Part shown: positions 17,454 through 26,377 of the stretch, one piece after another
Numbering within the stretch: position 1 is the first letter of the stretch
Layout of the letters: each line of letters starts with the position of its first letter
NCBI GenBank assembly: GCA_963942565.1
Contig: CAWWDR010000962.1
Location: 1-64,000, forward strand
Length of the DNA stretch: 64,000 nt
Source of the DNA: Maea johnstoni
Taxonomy: Eukaryota; Annelida; Polychaeta; Spionida; Magelonidae
Reading direction: 5' to 3'
Notes under the pieces: model-generated
Seen by the model: only the letters and a program-made list of their open reading frames with translations
Told to the model about the DNA's origin: nothing
Databases searched by the model: none
Made by a program: the position numbers and the translations under genes

Positions 17454-18101
17454 ATGGCAATAATTGGAATCAGCGGCAGTCCTATTAAGAACAGCAATAC
17501 GGATCGTATAATAAGATCCCTGCTGAGGGAGAGCGGTAAAGAATCTGAATTTGTTAAACTCAGTACATTAAATTTCAGCCCCTGTCGTGGATGCGCCCAT
17601 CTCTGCGCAACAACTGCTATGTGTGGTGTAAAAGATGAATTACATCCCTATCTCGCAGATATCAGGGATGCCGAAGCTTTAATTATCGGCAATCCAAGAC
17701 AGCATGGTATGATGACTGCCTGGACCTATAGCTTCTTTTCACGGCTCTGGTGCTTTTTACATGATAACAGTACGATCTACCGCAAGCCTGTCATCTTTGT
17801 CTCGGTCGGTCTTTACGATGAAGAACCGGGCCGGGAAACCTTTCGTGCTTCTCTGATTAAAGAGCATCAGTTTCATGTTTTGGGTGAATTGCATCACAGA
17901 ACGTTCAATCCACCCTGTATTAAGTGCGGCAAAGGGAATACATGCATGAATAATGGCGGGCTTTGGAGTTTGCTGGATCATGACGAAGAAGCTCTCCGGA
18001 ATTACGATCTTGTATCTCATAGCTTTACCCGCTTCGAAGAGAACCGGGATACAGTCAATGAGATTAAAAGGCTCGGGAAATTACTTTCGAACCTATCTTA
18101 G
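17454..18101 (+). CDS. Iron-sulfur flavoprotein (NADPH-dependent FMN reductase fold)
   Basis: A 215-residue flavodoxin-like protein. The FMN phosphate loop is GISGSPIKNSNTDRI at residues 4-18. A cysteine cluster CRGCAHLCATTAMC (residues about 44-57) matches the compact Fe-S motif of iron-sulfur flavoproteins, and a second cysteine set CIKCGKGNTC is near residue 155. It follows the WbsX-like gene by 25 bases with an AGGAG site and precedes a QueG-like Fe-S protein, so electrons probably pass between the two. The final acceptor is unknown; a redox step on a modified sugar is a guess. Confidence 0.82.
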   Translation: MAIIGISGSPIKNSNTDRIIRSLLRESGKESEFVKLSTLNFSPCRGCAHLCATTAMCGVKDELHPYLADIRDAEALIIGNPRQHGMMTAWTYSFFSRLWCFLHDNSTIYRKPVIFVSVGLYDEEPGRETFRASLIKEHQFHVLGELHHRTFNPPCIKCGKGNTCMNNGGLWSLLDHDEEALRNYDLVSHSFTRFEENRDTVNEIKRLGKLLSNLS

Positions 18102-18114
18102 TCGAGGATTAAAT

Positions 18115-19140
18115 ATGAGTTTAAAAGATAAAGTGATTCAGATGGCGGAATCAGAGGGAGCCGACTTCATAGGAATCGCTTCTCCTGAAGTGTACGAAAA
18201 ATATCTTGACGAAGTGCGCAGGCGTCTGAAAGAGACAAAGGCCACAGGGAAAGAGTACATGCTGGGAACCGATGCGATCTCCTTTTTTGAAGGTCTCTCA
18301 GATGCACGGCACACCCTTGCCCATGCAAAATCAATAATCATTATCGGTGCCTACGCCTATGATGAGAATTCCGATTACAAAACGACAAGAAGCAAGCTCC
18401 AGGGGAAAACCGCCAGAACCTACTCCTATTACCCGGTTGTCAGACAAATTGCAGAGCCTCTTGTCGATTTTCTAAAACAGAAAGGGTATGAGGCAATCCA
18501 CGGACAGCAGATTCCACTGAAGTATGTTGCTGCAGGCATTGGCCTCGGCACATATGGTTATAACGGCATCCTGTATGCTGAAAAACTGGGTTCTTTTTTT
18601 GCCATGCGCGCTATAATCACAAATGTGGAACTGAAGCCCGACTTATTCGATCCGCCAGACATGCCCTGCAGTGATTGCGGTCGCTGCATCAAAGCCTGTC
18701 CCACGGGAGCTTTATATGCTCCCTACAAAGTAGATCCCGGTCTGTGCATCAATCCTCTGTCTCGTAAAAGCGAAGATATTCCCGAACAATTACGAAGTAA
18801 AATGGGGAGCTGGGTGTGCGGATGTGATATATGTCAGGAGGTCTGCCCCGTAAACCGGACTTTGAAACCTCGGTTTTCCGATAGCAGAGCCTGTTTTGAT
18901 GCGGAGCATCATGCCAGCCACAGAACTATGACCGGACTTCAAAAAACACCGGATCTACATGATCTGGTAAAGCGCGAATCATCTCCCTATGAAATCAGAC
19001 GGACCGCCGTCATCTCTCTGGGAAATATCGGCAAAAAAGAGGATGCTTTGGTACTGCAAAAGTATATGGGTTTATGTGATGGAAAACTGGACAGGTATAT
19101 TTCCTGGGCCATAAATCGCATCTCTGAAAAAGCACAATAA
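18115..19140 (+). CDS. QueG-like 4Fe-4S protein (epoxyqueuosine reductase family relative)
   Basis: A 341-residue protein. The N-terminal domain (ADFIGIASPEVYEKYL to IPLKYVAAGIGLGTYGYNGILY) resembles the cobalamin-binding part of QueG and reductive dehalogenase-like proteins. Two 4Fe-4S sites follow: CSDCGRCIKACPTG and CGCDICQEVCPVN. The end contains HEAT-like helices (EIRRTAVISLGNIGKKEDA). An upstream open stretch exists in this frame, but the ATG at 18115 follows GAGG and the preceding stop by 14 bases, so it is the start. Grouping with a flavoprotein and a glycan enzyme makes a catabolic redox role more likely than queuosine synthesis; this is inference. Confidence 0.8.
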   Translation: MSLKDKVIQMAESEGADFIGIASPEVYEKYLDEVRRRLKETKATGKEYMLGTDAISFFEGLSDARHTLAHAKSIIIIGAYAYDENSDYKTTRSKLQGKTARTYSYYPVVRQIAEPLVDFLKQKGYEAIHGQQIPLKYVAAGIGLGTYGYNGILYAEKLGSFFAMRAIITNVELKPDLFDPPDMPCSDCGRCIKACPTGALYAPYKVDPGLCINPLSRKSEDIPEQLRSKMGSWVCGCDICQEVCPVNRTLKPRFSDSRACFDAEHHASHRTMTGLQKTPDLHDLVKRESSPYEIRRTAVISLGNIGKKEDALVLQKYMGLCDGKLDRYISWAINRISEKAQ

Positions 19141-19204
19141 AGCAGCTCAATGATTCGCTCGGTTCATTGTCCGTTGAACTGGATGCAGAGGAAATGTCAT
19201 GTTT

Positions 19205-19252
19205 TGATTTTCATCTATAATTTGTATGAGTGGACCGAAGGAGGATATAAGG
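19205..19252 (+). pseudogene. Short scrap resembling the 3' end of the WbsX-like gene
   Basis: The bases at 19226-19249 (TGAGTGGACCGAAGGAGGATA at the core) match 22 of 24 positions of the conserved NEWTEGGY codons in the WbsX-like gene at 16344-17428. Nothing else of the gene is left. It lies between the QueG-like gene and lacI. It may mark an old recombination; the match is short, so chance is not fully excluded. Confidence 0.45.
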
Positions 19253-19271
19253 TTTTCAGCCGAATTGAAAT

Positions 19272-20306
19272 CTATCGGGTATTATATGATAGAGTGGATT
19301 CACGGACCGTGAGTCTCCCGTGAAACTCAACGGAACGGACATCACCCTCATAGGTTCCGTCCATCCTGGAATGCAACAAAGTAAATAATTCCCGCCCTAA
19401 TTCATACAATGGCAGTGTATATGTAGAAAGTCTGGGGCGGACCAGTAGCCCCAAATCGATACCGTCAATGCCGATAATAGAAATATCAGAGGGAATGGAA
19501 ACACCTTTATCCTCAGCAGCCATATAAACACCGATAGCCATAATGTCATTCAATGTAAAAATAGCTGTGGGTTTGTCGGGATCTTCAAAGACCCAGCAGG
19601 CAGCCCGATACCCGCCGTTTTTTGTCATATCGGCATCAAAATGCTTTAAATATTTTATTCCTATTCCGCTCTCGATATAAGCGGATTCCAGCCCGTGAAC
19701 TCTTTCTCTGGTAAAAGGATTTTCTTCAAATCCCATAATAGCCACCCGTTCATGCCCCTGTGAAGCCAGATGACGGCCGACCTGAAATCCCGATTCATAA
19801 GGATTTGTTGAAACTCCGTCTATACCAAGTTCACTATTGCCTTTTCCCAGTTGAACCAATGGAAAGTTTTTTCTGATAAAAGGGAGCAGATATTTTTCCG
19901 GTTCGATGAAAAGATGTTCGGGAATTGTCGAGATAATCCCATCGACATTAAGTGATGCCAGATGCATGATCGAATCTTCCAGAGCTTTCTTTTCCTCACC
20001 TCTCTGCCCGATAACCACACTGTAACCATTTTCAATGGCAGCTTCATTAACTCCTTTCAATATTTCCAGATACACGGGATTGTTGAAAGTCGGAAGAATC
20101 AGCCCGATCATATTCGTTTTGGATGTAACCAGTGTTTTCGCTGCCATATTGGGTATAAAACCTGTGGCCTTTATAATATTTTCCACTTTTTCCCTGGTTT
20201 TCTTTCCCACATACCCGGAATTATTGATTACTCTCGATACTGTTGTCGGGGAAACTCCAGCCATTTCAGCTATATCGGCTATTGTTTCCGGTCCGTTGTT
20301 ATTCAT
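19272..20306 (-). CDS. LacI-family transcriptional regulator
   Basis: A 344-residue repressor. The DNA-binding domain is residues 1-60 with TIADIAEMAGVSPTTVSRVINNSGYV as the helix-turn-helix, followed by the hinge and a periplasmic-binding-protein-like core (MIGLILPTFNNPVYLEILKGVNEAA, then IMAIGVYMAAEDKGVSIPSDISIIGIDG). The start ATG follows GAGGT. An operator of the type found upstream of the sulfatase and dehydrogenase operons lies 15 bases before its own start, so autoregulation and control of both operons are likely. The inducer should be a breakdown product of the glycan. Confidence 0.93.
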   Translation of the reverse strand: MNNNGPETIADIAEMAGVSPTTVSRVINNSGYVGKKTREKVENIIKATGFIPNMAAKTLVTSKTNMIGLILPTFNNPVYLEILKGVNEAAIENGYSVVIGQRGEEKKALEDSIMHLASLNVDGIISTIPEHLFIEPEKYLLPFIRKNFPLVQLGKGNSELGIDGVSTNPYESGFQVGRHLASQGHERVAIMGFEENPFTRERVHGLESAYIESGIGIKYLKHFDADMTKNGGYRAACWVFEDPDKPTAIFTLNDIMAIGVYMAAEDKGVSIPSDISIIGIDGIDLGLLVRPRLSTYTLPLYELGRELFTLLHSRMDGTYEGDVRSVEFHGRLTVRESTLSYNTR

Positions 20307-20320
20307 GTATTACCTCAAAA

Positions 20321-20368
20321 TATGGTTGCGCTTTCATACAGATTATCCTGAATTGCAATTTTAGTCAA
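20321..20368 (-). promoter_or_regulatory. lacI promoter with LacI-type operator (site 3)
   Basis: On the minus strand: -35 TTGACT (20368-20363), 17 bases, -10 TAATCT (20345-20340), then the operator, plus-strand TATGGTTGCGCTTTCATA (20321-20338), one base past the -10. It differs from site 1 only at the second base and from site 2 only at one base in the right half. The position implies autorepression. Confidence 0.82.
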
Positions 20369-20665
20369 TTTTGTTTCAGAAATCATCCCTTTCACCCCTC
20401 ATTTCTCTCATTCCTCTCCATTCCCAGTAAACTGAACAGGATAGCAAAGAGCAGAAATGCTACTTTGTAATTGACTTACAACTTATTAATCCTCTTAATT
20501 TACTGTCTTAGAGGATAATATGATCACTTAGAGAAAGATGATATTTTAATAATTATTAATTAAGTGATTGGTAAATAACCCGAAACCAGTAACACGCGTT
20601 ACTGATTGTCATTTTAAATTGTGTTTCCACAATGCTACTTTTACAGAGATAGGATTTCTTTAGAA
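20369..20665. other. Intergenic stretch between lacI and a sulfatase; one palindrome
   Basis: About 300 bases with no credible gene. It is AT-rich and holds one palindrome, CAGTAAC-ACGC-GTTACTG (20587-20604), which could be an operator or a weak hairpin after the sulfatase stop. No U-tract follows on the minus strand. The open frames crossing the area are shadows of lacI or lack coding character. Confidence 0.5.
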
Positions 20666-21997
20666 CTATCTTTTATCATTAAGCCCGGGAAAAGGAAATT
20701 CATCTCCCGTTTTTTTCGCCCATTGCCTTATAAGTTCATTCATTTCACTTCTCTTCTGCCGGTAACCGGTGTGGAATGCCAGATTATTCATTTCGTGAGG
20801 ATCTTCATTCAAATTGAAAAGCAACCATTCACCGTTTTTCACACAGGCATATTTCCAGCCGTCCCGGGTGACAACACAACGCCAGGCATATCCCGATTCG
20901 CGATCACCGATAATCTGAAGGTAGGCGCTGTCCGGTTCTTTCTGAATTCGCCTTTGAAAATCGACACCTGTACGGTGATGTGAGTAATCGAAGCCTTCCA
21001 TCCATGAAGGGACATCGATCCCGCAGAGCCCCAGACTCGTCGGCGCAATATCTACATGATTGATCAGACAGGAGACATTTCCCGCTTTCCATCCTTCGTA
21101 ATTCATAGGCTTCCCCCCGCCGATTATGAAGGGTATTTTAACGCTTTCTTCATAGGGAACGCATTTCCCGAACCGTCCCTGACTGCCCAGCTGATCCCCA
21201 TGATCAGAAAAGAAAAGAATATGGGTATCGTCCAGCATATCGCCTTTTCGAAGCGCTTCGGTCAAACGTCCCATATTGCTATCAATATTTTCTATCTGGC
21301 CATAATAACCAGGCAGATCAAAGCGAGCCCGTTCCTCGTCTTTTGCGGGGATATTTGGCCTGAGAGTCAACTGCTGCCCCTGGTAATTACGGTTTTCCGG
21401 TGGAGCCATATTCGGCCAATGAGGAGGCTGTACAGAAATAACCATGAAAAAGGGTTTATCCAATTTTTTCCTTTCATTTATCATATTCAAGGCCATATCG
21501 GTCAGGGCATCGGTTTCATATGCAGGTAAACGGTAGGGAGCGATCTCCACTTTCTTTTCATGACCATGGATCCAGCAGTCCCATTGGCTGTTATTGTTTT
21601 CGTATCCCATCCAGGTATCGAAACGACCCCGATCCTCTTTAGGAATAACCGCCTTTCCGGTCCGGACTTTCCCTTCTTTCAATCCTCCCAGGTGCCATTT
21701 CCCCAAATAGATAGTTTCATATCCCTTTTCATTAAACACATCGGTAATAGTACTATAGAAGGGTTCCAGTTTGTCTTCGTGAAGTTTCACGGAGTGGTTA
21801 TGGGCGTACAATCCCGTCAGCATTGAAGCTCTGAAGGGACAGCATAAGGGATATCCCGAAAGGGCATTGGAGAAATTTGTACCGCCAATGGCCATGTTAT
21901 CCAGGTTGGGAGTAAAAACGTTAGGATCGCCATTCACACCCATGGCTCCTCCCCGCATTTGATCGGTAATAAACCAGATGATGTTGTTTTGTTTCAT
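20666..21997 (-). CDS. Sulfatase (S1 family), intact
   Basis: A 443-residue sulfatase starting KQNNIIWFITDQMRGGAMG without a signal peptide. The formylglycine motif is C52-C-P-F-R, followed by ASMLTGLYAHNHSV. Metal-site and substrate segments include YLGKWHLGGL and FFSDHGDQLGSQGRFGKC; the tail has LLFNLNEDPHEMNNLA. Full length for the family. It stands alone after lacI, and an IS630 element lies 54 bases upstream of its ATG in the same orientation, so its native promoter may have been displaced. Target sugar unknown. Confidence 0.92.
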   Translation of the reverse strand: MKQNNIIWFITDQMRGGAMGVNGDPNVFTPNLDNMAIGGTNFSNALSGYPLCCPFRASMLTGLYAHNHSVKLHEDKLEPFYSTITDVFNEKGYETIYLGKWHLGGLKEGKVRTGKAVIPKEDRGRFDTWMGYENNNSQWDCWIHGHEKKVEIAPYRLPAYETDALTDMALNMINERKKLDKPFFMVISVQPPHWPNMAPPENRNYQGQQLTLRPNIPAKDEERARFDLPGYYGQIENIDSNMGRLTEALRKGDMLDDTHILFFSDHGDQLGSQGRFGKCVPYEESVKIPFIIGGGKPMNYEGWKAGNVSCLINHVDIAPTSLGLCGIDVPSWMEGFDYSHHRTGVDFQRRIQKEPDSAYLQIIGDRESGYAWRCVVTRDGWKYACVKNGEWLLFNLNEDPHEMNNLAFHTGYRQKRSEMNELIRQWAKKTGDEFPFPGLNDKR

Positions 21998-22047
21998 ATA
22001 GAACCTACTTGAACGGGATTTTTTTGTATTGAAAGAATCAGCAACTA

Positions 22048-23205
22048 CTAGTGTGCTGAATTCAAATTCCCTTCACAATAAGGCTCCCAACCAATTTTTT
22101 TCCTGGCTCTGTTTATTTTTTCGAGAATTTTCTTTCCCTCAGCCTTCCAAACGTATCGTTTGGGATTCTCATTTCGCTCAGCTAAATAATCCTCTATCAC
22201 TTGTTCCAGTTCTTTCAAATTGCAAAAGCTCCCATCTCGAATTACATCTGATGTAATATCGGCAAAGAATCTCTCGACCAGATTCATCCAGGAACTGCCT
22301 GTCGGTGTGTAATGCACATGAAAACGAGAATGCTTTTTCAGCCATTTCTTAACATTTTCATGTTTGTGTGCGGAATAATTATCAGCTATAATGTGTAAAT
22401 CTACCCCTTTAGGTGTTTCTGCATCTATCTGTTTAAGAAATTTCAACCATTCTTCATTTCTATGTTTTTGTTGTATTGTGGAGATTATGGTACCATCCAG
22501 ATAATTTAAAGCTGCAAAAAGTGTTGTCGTCCCATGACGATAATAGTCATGCGTTTTTGTTTTAATATGCCCTACATTCAGTGGTAAGCCAGGCTGAGAT
22601 CTTTCCAGAGCCTGCACTTGTGTCTTTTCATCACAGCAGAAAACAAGTGCTTTCTCAGGCGGCTCTAAATATAATCCGATAATATCCCAAAACTTTGCCT
22701 CAAACCTGGGATCTTTTGAAAGCTTGAACGTTTTAGTAAGGTGAGGTTTTATATCATTTGCCTTCCATATTTTCATAACATGGGTATTTGATACACCAAC
22801 TTCTTTTGCCATTGTTCTTGTGGACCAGCGGCTTTTATTTTTTATAGGTTGTGTTGCCTTGGTAATTATCATGTTATTTATCTCATCTGATATCCATGGC
22901 TTTCGACCTCTGCCGAGAGCATCATTAAGCCCCTCTATTCCCAATTCTGCGAATCTGTTCACCCATTTCATTACTGTTCGCCGACTGACATTTAATTCTT
23001 TCCGGATCTCTTCTTGGGTTTTATTCTGAAATTTAAGAAGAATTATCTTCGCTCGCATGCTGTCTTTTACTTGAGACGTATAGCTTTTTACTCGTCTCTC
23101 CAATTCTTTTCTGTCGGTTTCATTCAAATCAATTTCTACTGATGGTCTTCCTAATTTTTTGGTCATAACTATTTTTAACATGAAATTTACTATTTGTGAA
23201 TTCAT
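22048..23205 (-). CDS. IS630-family transposase
   Basis: A 385-residue transposase. The N-terminal part holds two helix-turn-helix segments (TQEEIRKELNVSRRTVMKWVNRF and STRTMAKEVGVSNTHVMKIWK). The DDE catalytic core shows VFCCDEKTQVQ, DLHIIADNYSAHK and TPTGSSWMNLVERFFADIT, the three acidic positions of the IS630 type. An in-frame ATG at 23166 (MTKKLGRPSVEIDL) may be the true start, since homologues usually begin there. The frame looks whole, so the element could be active. Confidence 0.9.
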   Translation of the reverse strand: MNSQIVNFMLKIVMTKKLGRPSVEIDLNETDRKELERRVKSYTSQVKDSMRAKIILLKFQNKTQEEIRKELNVSRRTVMKWVNRFAELGIEGLNDALGRGRKPWISDEINNMIITKATQPIKNKSRWSTRTMAKEVGVSNTHVMKIWKANDIKPHLTKTFKLSKDPRFEAKFWDIIGLYLEPPEKALVFCCDEKTQVQALERSQPGLPLNVGHIKTKTHDYYRHGTTTLFAALNYLDGTIISTIQQKHRNEEWLKFLKQIDAETPKGVDLHIIADNYSAHKHENVKKWLKKHSRFHVHYTPTGSSWMNLVERFFADITSDVIRDGSFCNLKELEQVIEDYLAERNENPKRYVWKAEGKKILEKINRARKKIGWEPYCEGNLNSAH

Positions 23206-23221
23206 TTTAACAACACTACAC
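22051..23221 (-). mobile_element. IS630-family insertion sequence
   Basis: A single-transposase element of about 1.17 kb. Inverted ends are visible as GTGTGCTG at the left (22051) and, on the minus strand, GTGTAGTGT from 23221 at the right; both are flanked by TA (22049-22050 and 23222-23223), the target dinucleotide duplicated by this family. The transposase stop uses the flanking TA. It lies directly upstream of the sulfatase at 20666-21997. The match between ends is short, so the exact edges are moderate confidence. Confidence 0.75.
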
Positions 23222-23276
23222 TAGAACAATCTTGAATAATCAAGTTTACATGACTAAAGATGCTGAGCAGAGTATT

Positions 23277-24246
23277 CTAACCTGAAACCAGGAAATCCAG
23301 AATTGGTTCAGATTTTTCATGATTTAATGCCATTTTAAAAGCTTCTTCCAGCTTTATCAGATCTTTAGAATTCAGAATGATATTCTTTTCAGATATGCTT
23401 AAAGACTGCTCGCTTTCCAAAATCAGGATTAGAGAACTTTGGGTTGCTGTAATTTTTCCTTCTTCACGTCCTTCTTCACGTCCTTCTTCACGTCCTTCTT
23501 CAAGTCCTTCTTCTCGTCCCTCTTCTAATCCTTTTTCCCTGGCACTATATTTTAAAGTAGCAAGATCATGTTGATACATCTTTCGACGAAGGTATAAGTC
23601 CTTTAATTGATCATCAGAGAGAAATTCTTCATATTTGTCATGGGCTTTTTTAATTACGGGATCCTTTTCAAAACTCGCCATAAGTTCCTCATTTTCTGTT
23701 CCCTCATATTTGAGGTAATTTATCCATAGGTATAAGTTACTATGGTTTTTATCTTTTGTCACTTTTGGCAGCTCTAGATAATGCATATATAAATGATCGC
23801 AATAAGATTCATTGGTATCTTTTTCTTTAATTTTAAAAACATTGATGAGGATTTTGCGTTTTAGTAAACATAATAAAATCCAGGATATTGATACAGATAA
23901 CAGGTTTTAAACTGCCATATTCTTCAGCCTTTTTTATTTGAGTACTGTACATTTTTGACCAGTAATAAAGACTCCTGTATTTGAAATATCGTTCCTCCTG
24001 AGTCTGCATTTCTATGTGATATTTTGAACCATTTTCATCAGTAACTTTAAGATCCAGTATAGTATCTTTATCTTGGAAATGTTCCTTTAGATTAAAGGGA
24101 TTCTGAATTTTCGCTTCAATAATCGGAATAAATCCTGAATCTTCAAGAACAGCATTAATGAATGAAATTAATATATCAACACTATTGGGATCACCAAAAA
24201 TGTATTTGAAAAGACAATCTACAGTAACTTTGAACACTTGCTCCAT
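23277..24246 (-). pseudogene. Rpn-family PD-(D/E)XK nuclease, one frameshift
   Basis: The N-terminal part (24246 to about 23840) has the PDDEXK_2 pattern: VDCLFKYIFGDPNSVDILISFINAVL, then DLKVTDENGSKYHIEMQTQ with the catalytic D and E-x-Q. The C-terminal part (MHYLELPKVTK onward) is in another frame; the shift falls in a T5 run near 23837. The end contains a charged EEGREEG repeat, typical of the family. Rpn proteins are recombination-promoting nucleases, often annotated as transposases. It lies beside an IS630 element. One extra base in a short run could also be a sequence error. Confidence 0.85.
23457..23530 (-). repeat. 12-base coding tandem repeat (EEGR)
   Basis: About six imperfect copies of a 12-base unit near CTTCTTCACGTC on the plus strand encode EEGR on the minus strand inside the Rpn-family gene. 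Copy number could change without altering the frame, since the unit is a multiple of three. Confidence 0.8.
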
Positions 24247-24350
24247 ATTTATACCTCTTACAGGATATAAACTACAGAAAAGTTATTGATACTTTAAAAT
24301 ATGGTGAGGAATGTTCCAGAAAACTTTATTCAATACTCGGTAAAATTGGA

Positions 24351-26339
24351 TTACCTGACAATTTTATTATCCTTATAGTCCAGAGTTACAACTTCTCCAT
24401 GGGACAACATGAGGCTGACTTTCTGATAGTCAAATAAATCGGGAACAGGATTGGCTGTATATGTTTTAAATCCATCTTCTGTATCGATTCCCATAAAATA
24501 TTTAAAGGCGATAAATGCAGGAGTTCCGCTCCAGGCATGGTTTTTCGTGCCCAGAATATAGAAATCCTCCCATAGAGTGCTGTTTTCATTGACCGCCAGA
24601 TTGTAGAATCTGGATCTCATTCTCATATAGGCATCTTTGTAGTACCCCATTTCACACAGTGCTGATAACACATACCCCTCCATGTAAATACTGGAATTAA
24701 AGGTGGTCAGCAGGACAAACTTGATTTTGTCGTAATGATTTTCAGGACAGAGTCCTGCTAAAACGGCCATGGCATTAGCCCTGTCATCGACAACGCCCTT
24801 TGAGCTGTAATAATCGTTTTTCCAGAAAGAAGTTTGGAACGCATGTTTAATAGATTTTATCCTGGATCTCAGAAAATCATCATATTTATGTTCCCCAAGG
24901 ATCTCCGACATTCTCAAAGCAAACTTGAGAGCAGAATAGTACCAGGCATTGGATAGCACAGGTTTGTCAACATTGTTTAGATGATCAAGCCAGTCCCAAT
25001 TGCCCGTCCGGTGAACAATGAGACCATTATTATCCATATTCCATAACTTCAGATACCTGACACAGGGTTCAAAGCCCTTTTCAATAACCTCTTTGTCACC
25101 AGTATATTTATAATAGGTGGCAATCATGCCCACTTCACTGATGGCATTGAGACTTTGAGCCGGCAGCTCGGAAAAATTTGCACCAGGAACATTTCCCACC
25201 AGCACATCACCCTTTCTGAGATTGATAAAATCCATAATCGATTTTTTCAGCAGCGCCCTGGCCGAAGGTGATAAGAGAAAAAAGACCTGGGGAGCCTGAA
25301 CGGACACATCACCGATCCACTGCCCTCTCTCCCTGTCGGGACAATCCATAAAATTATCGCGCATGCAGACATAGAGAGTTCTGGCGGATTTTTGTACCAG
25401 TTTGTTCATTATCTCACAGCTTGAGTCATATTTCCCGACAATTTCCGTATCATATCCGCTCTCTCGATAACCGAACCACTTAATTTCTATTGGTTTGTCG
25501 GCACTGAAGAAAACTTCTTCGCCATAAAGATAGTGAAGCGACTCGAATTGATTATCCCCTTCCCGGCAGATATATTCTATCCTATGGCTGTTGTAACGGT
25601 TGCCGTTATCACCGGGGCCGCCGTTGACTGTATACCTGTCGGTTCGTATATCGATAACCGTTCCCTCTTCCGCCTGAACGACTAAACAGGGAGACATAGC
25701 CATAGCGTAAGGCAGTTTCAGAGAATAAGTTTGATCAACGGAAAGGGTATATTCCTCCTTATTCAAATCCATCAGTTTAATTTGGGGAATCGGCCGCTCA
25801 AACAACTCGCCAAAAGAGTTCTTTTTGATTAGTTCAGCTTTTTTAAAGTCGTACTCATTGAGAGTTTTACGACTATCAAAGCCAATGTTATGTCCACCGT
25901 AAAGATAGGCAGGCAGAGGCTCACCTGGAGAATAATAGGCAGGATGAGTAAGAGTTTCAAAAGACTCATCACTATAAAGCTCGAGAGCATCACATTGAAA
26001 CAGAAAACAGGGACTGCCGCTATCTGTATTGTTGCGCCCTTCATTGCCATAATAATGAACATATATGGTCATTCTATTGTTTCCAGGGACCAGAAAAGGA
26101 GTCAGGTCAATTTTATCGGCATATCCGCTTCCAGGTAGACTTTCCCGGAACAATCCACCCTCGAATACGACAAGGGTTTCATTGACATAGAGCCAGTATT
26201 TCGTATCCACTGCTATAAAAGCAATTGCCTCTTCCGGCAGAGATTCCAATGTGAAATCTTTTCTGAACACAACATGCTGATTGGGAGTCTTAGTCTGGCC
26301 ATTCCAGATAAATTGGCCTTTTATTTCAATTTGATTCAT
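24351..26339 (-). CDS. GH78-like alpha-L-rhamnosidase family protein
   Basis: A 662-residue cytoplasmic glycosidase of the six-hairpin class. The beta-rich N-terminus (QFIWNGQTKTPNQHVVFRKDF, AFIAVDTKYWLYVNETLVVFEGG) is followed by the catalytic signature VCMRDNFMDCPDRERGQWIGD (residues about 323-343) and LIVHRTGNWDWLDH. It is only distantly similar to the enzyme at 12593-14665, so it probably acts on a different linkage or sugar. It lies 38 bases after a UroD-like gene and shares its direction; the pair probably forms one transcript facing away from an AraC regulator. Confidence 0.82.
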   Translation of the reverse strand: MNQIEIKGQFIWNGQTKTPNQHVVFRKDFTLESLPEEAIAFIAVDTKYWLYVNETLVVFEGGLFRESLPGSGYADKIDLTPFLVPGNNRMTIYVHYYGNEGRNNTDSGSPCFLFQCDALELYSDESFETLTHPAYYSPGEPLPAYLYGGHNIGFDSRKTLNEYDFKKAELIKKNSFGELFERPIPQIKLMDLNKEEYTLSVDQTYSLKLPYAMAMSPCLVVQAEEGTVIDIRTDRYTVNGGPGDNGNRYNSHRIEYICREGDNQFESLHYLYGEEVFFSADKPIEIKWFGYRESGYDTEIVGKYDSSCEIMNKLVQKSARTLYVCMRDNFMDCPDRERGQWIGDVSVQAPQVFFLLSPSARALLKKSIMDFINLRKGDVLVGNVPGANFSELPAQSLNAISEVGMIATYYKYTGDKEVIEKGFEPCVRYLKLWNMDNNGLIVHRTGNWDWLDHLNNVDKPVLSNAWYYSALKFALRMSEILGEHKYDDFLRSRIKSIKHAFQTSFWKNDYYSSKGVVDDRANAMAVLAGLCPENHYDKIKFVLLTTFNSSIYMEGYVLSALCEMGYYKDAYMRMRSRFYNLAVNENSTLWEDFYILGTKNHAWSGTPAFIAFKYFMGIDTEDGFKTYTANPVPDLFDYQKVSLMLSHGEVVTLDYKDNKIVR

Positions 26340-26377
26340 TTAGACCTCATATATATATCAATTCTCAGCTATCTCTC

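Noticed and set aside
17953-18114. Longer N-terminus for the QueG-like protein
   Set aside because: The upstream open stretch lies inside the flavoprotein gene in another frame; the ATG at 18115 has a ribosome binding site and matches the family start.
20587-20604. Palindrome as a terminator or fourth LacI site
   Set aside because: No U-tract follows on the minus strand and the sequence lacks the GGTTGCGCTT core, so it is only noted.
23457-23530. Possible CRISPR-like repeat
   Set aside because: The 12-base units are contiguous without spacers and encode EEGR in the frame of the Rpn-family gene.
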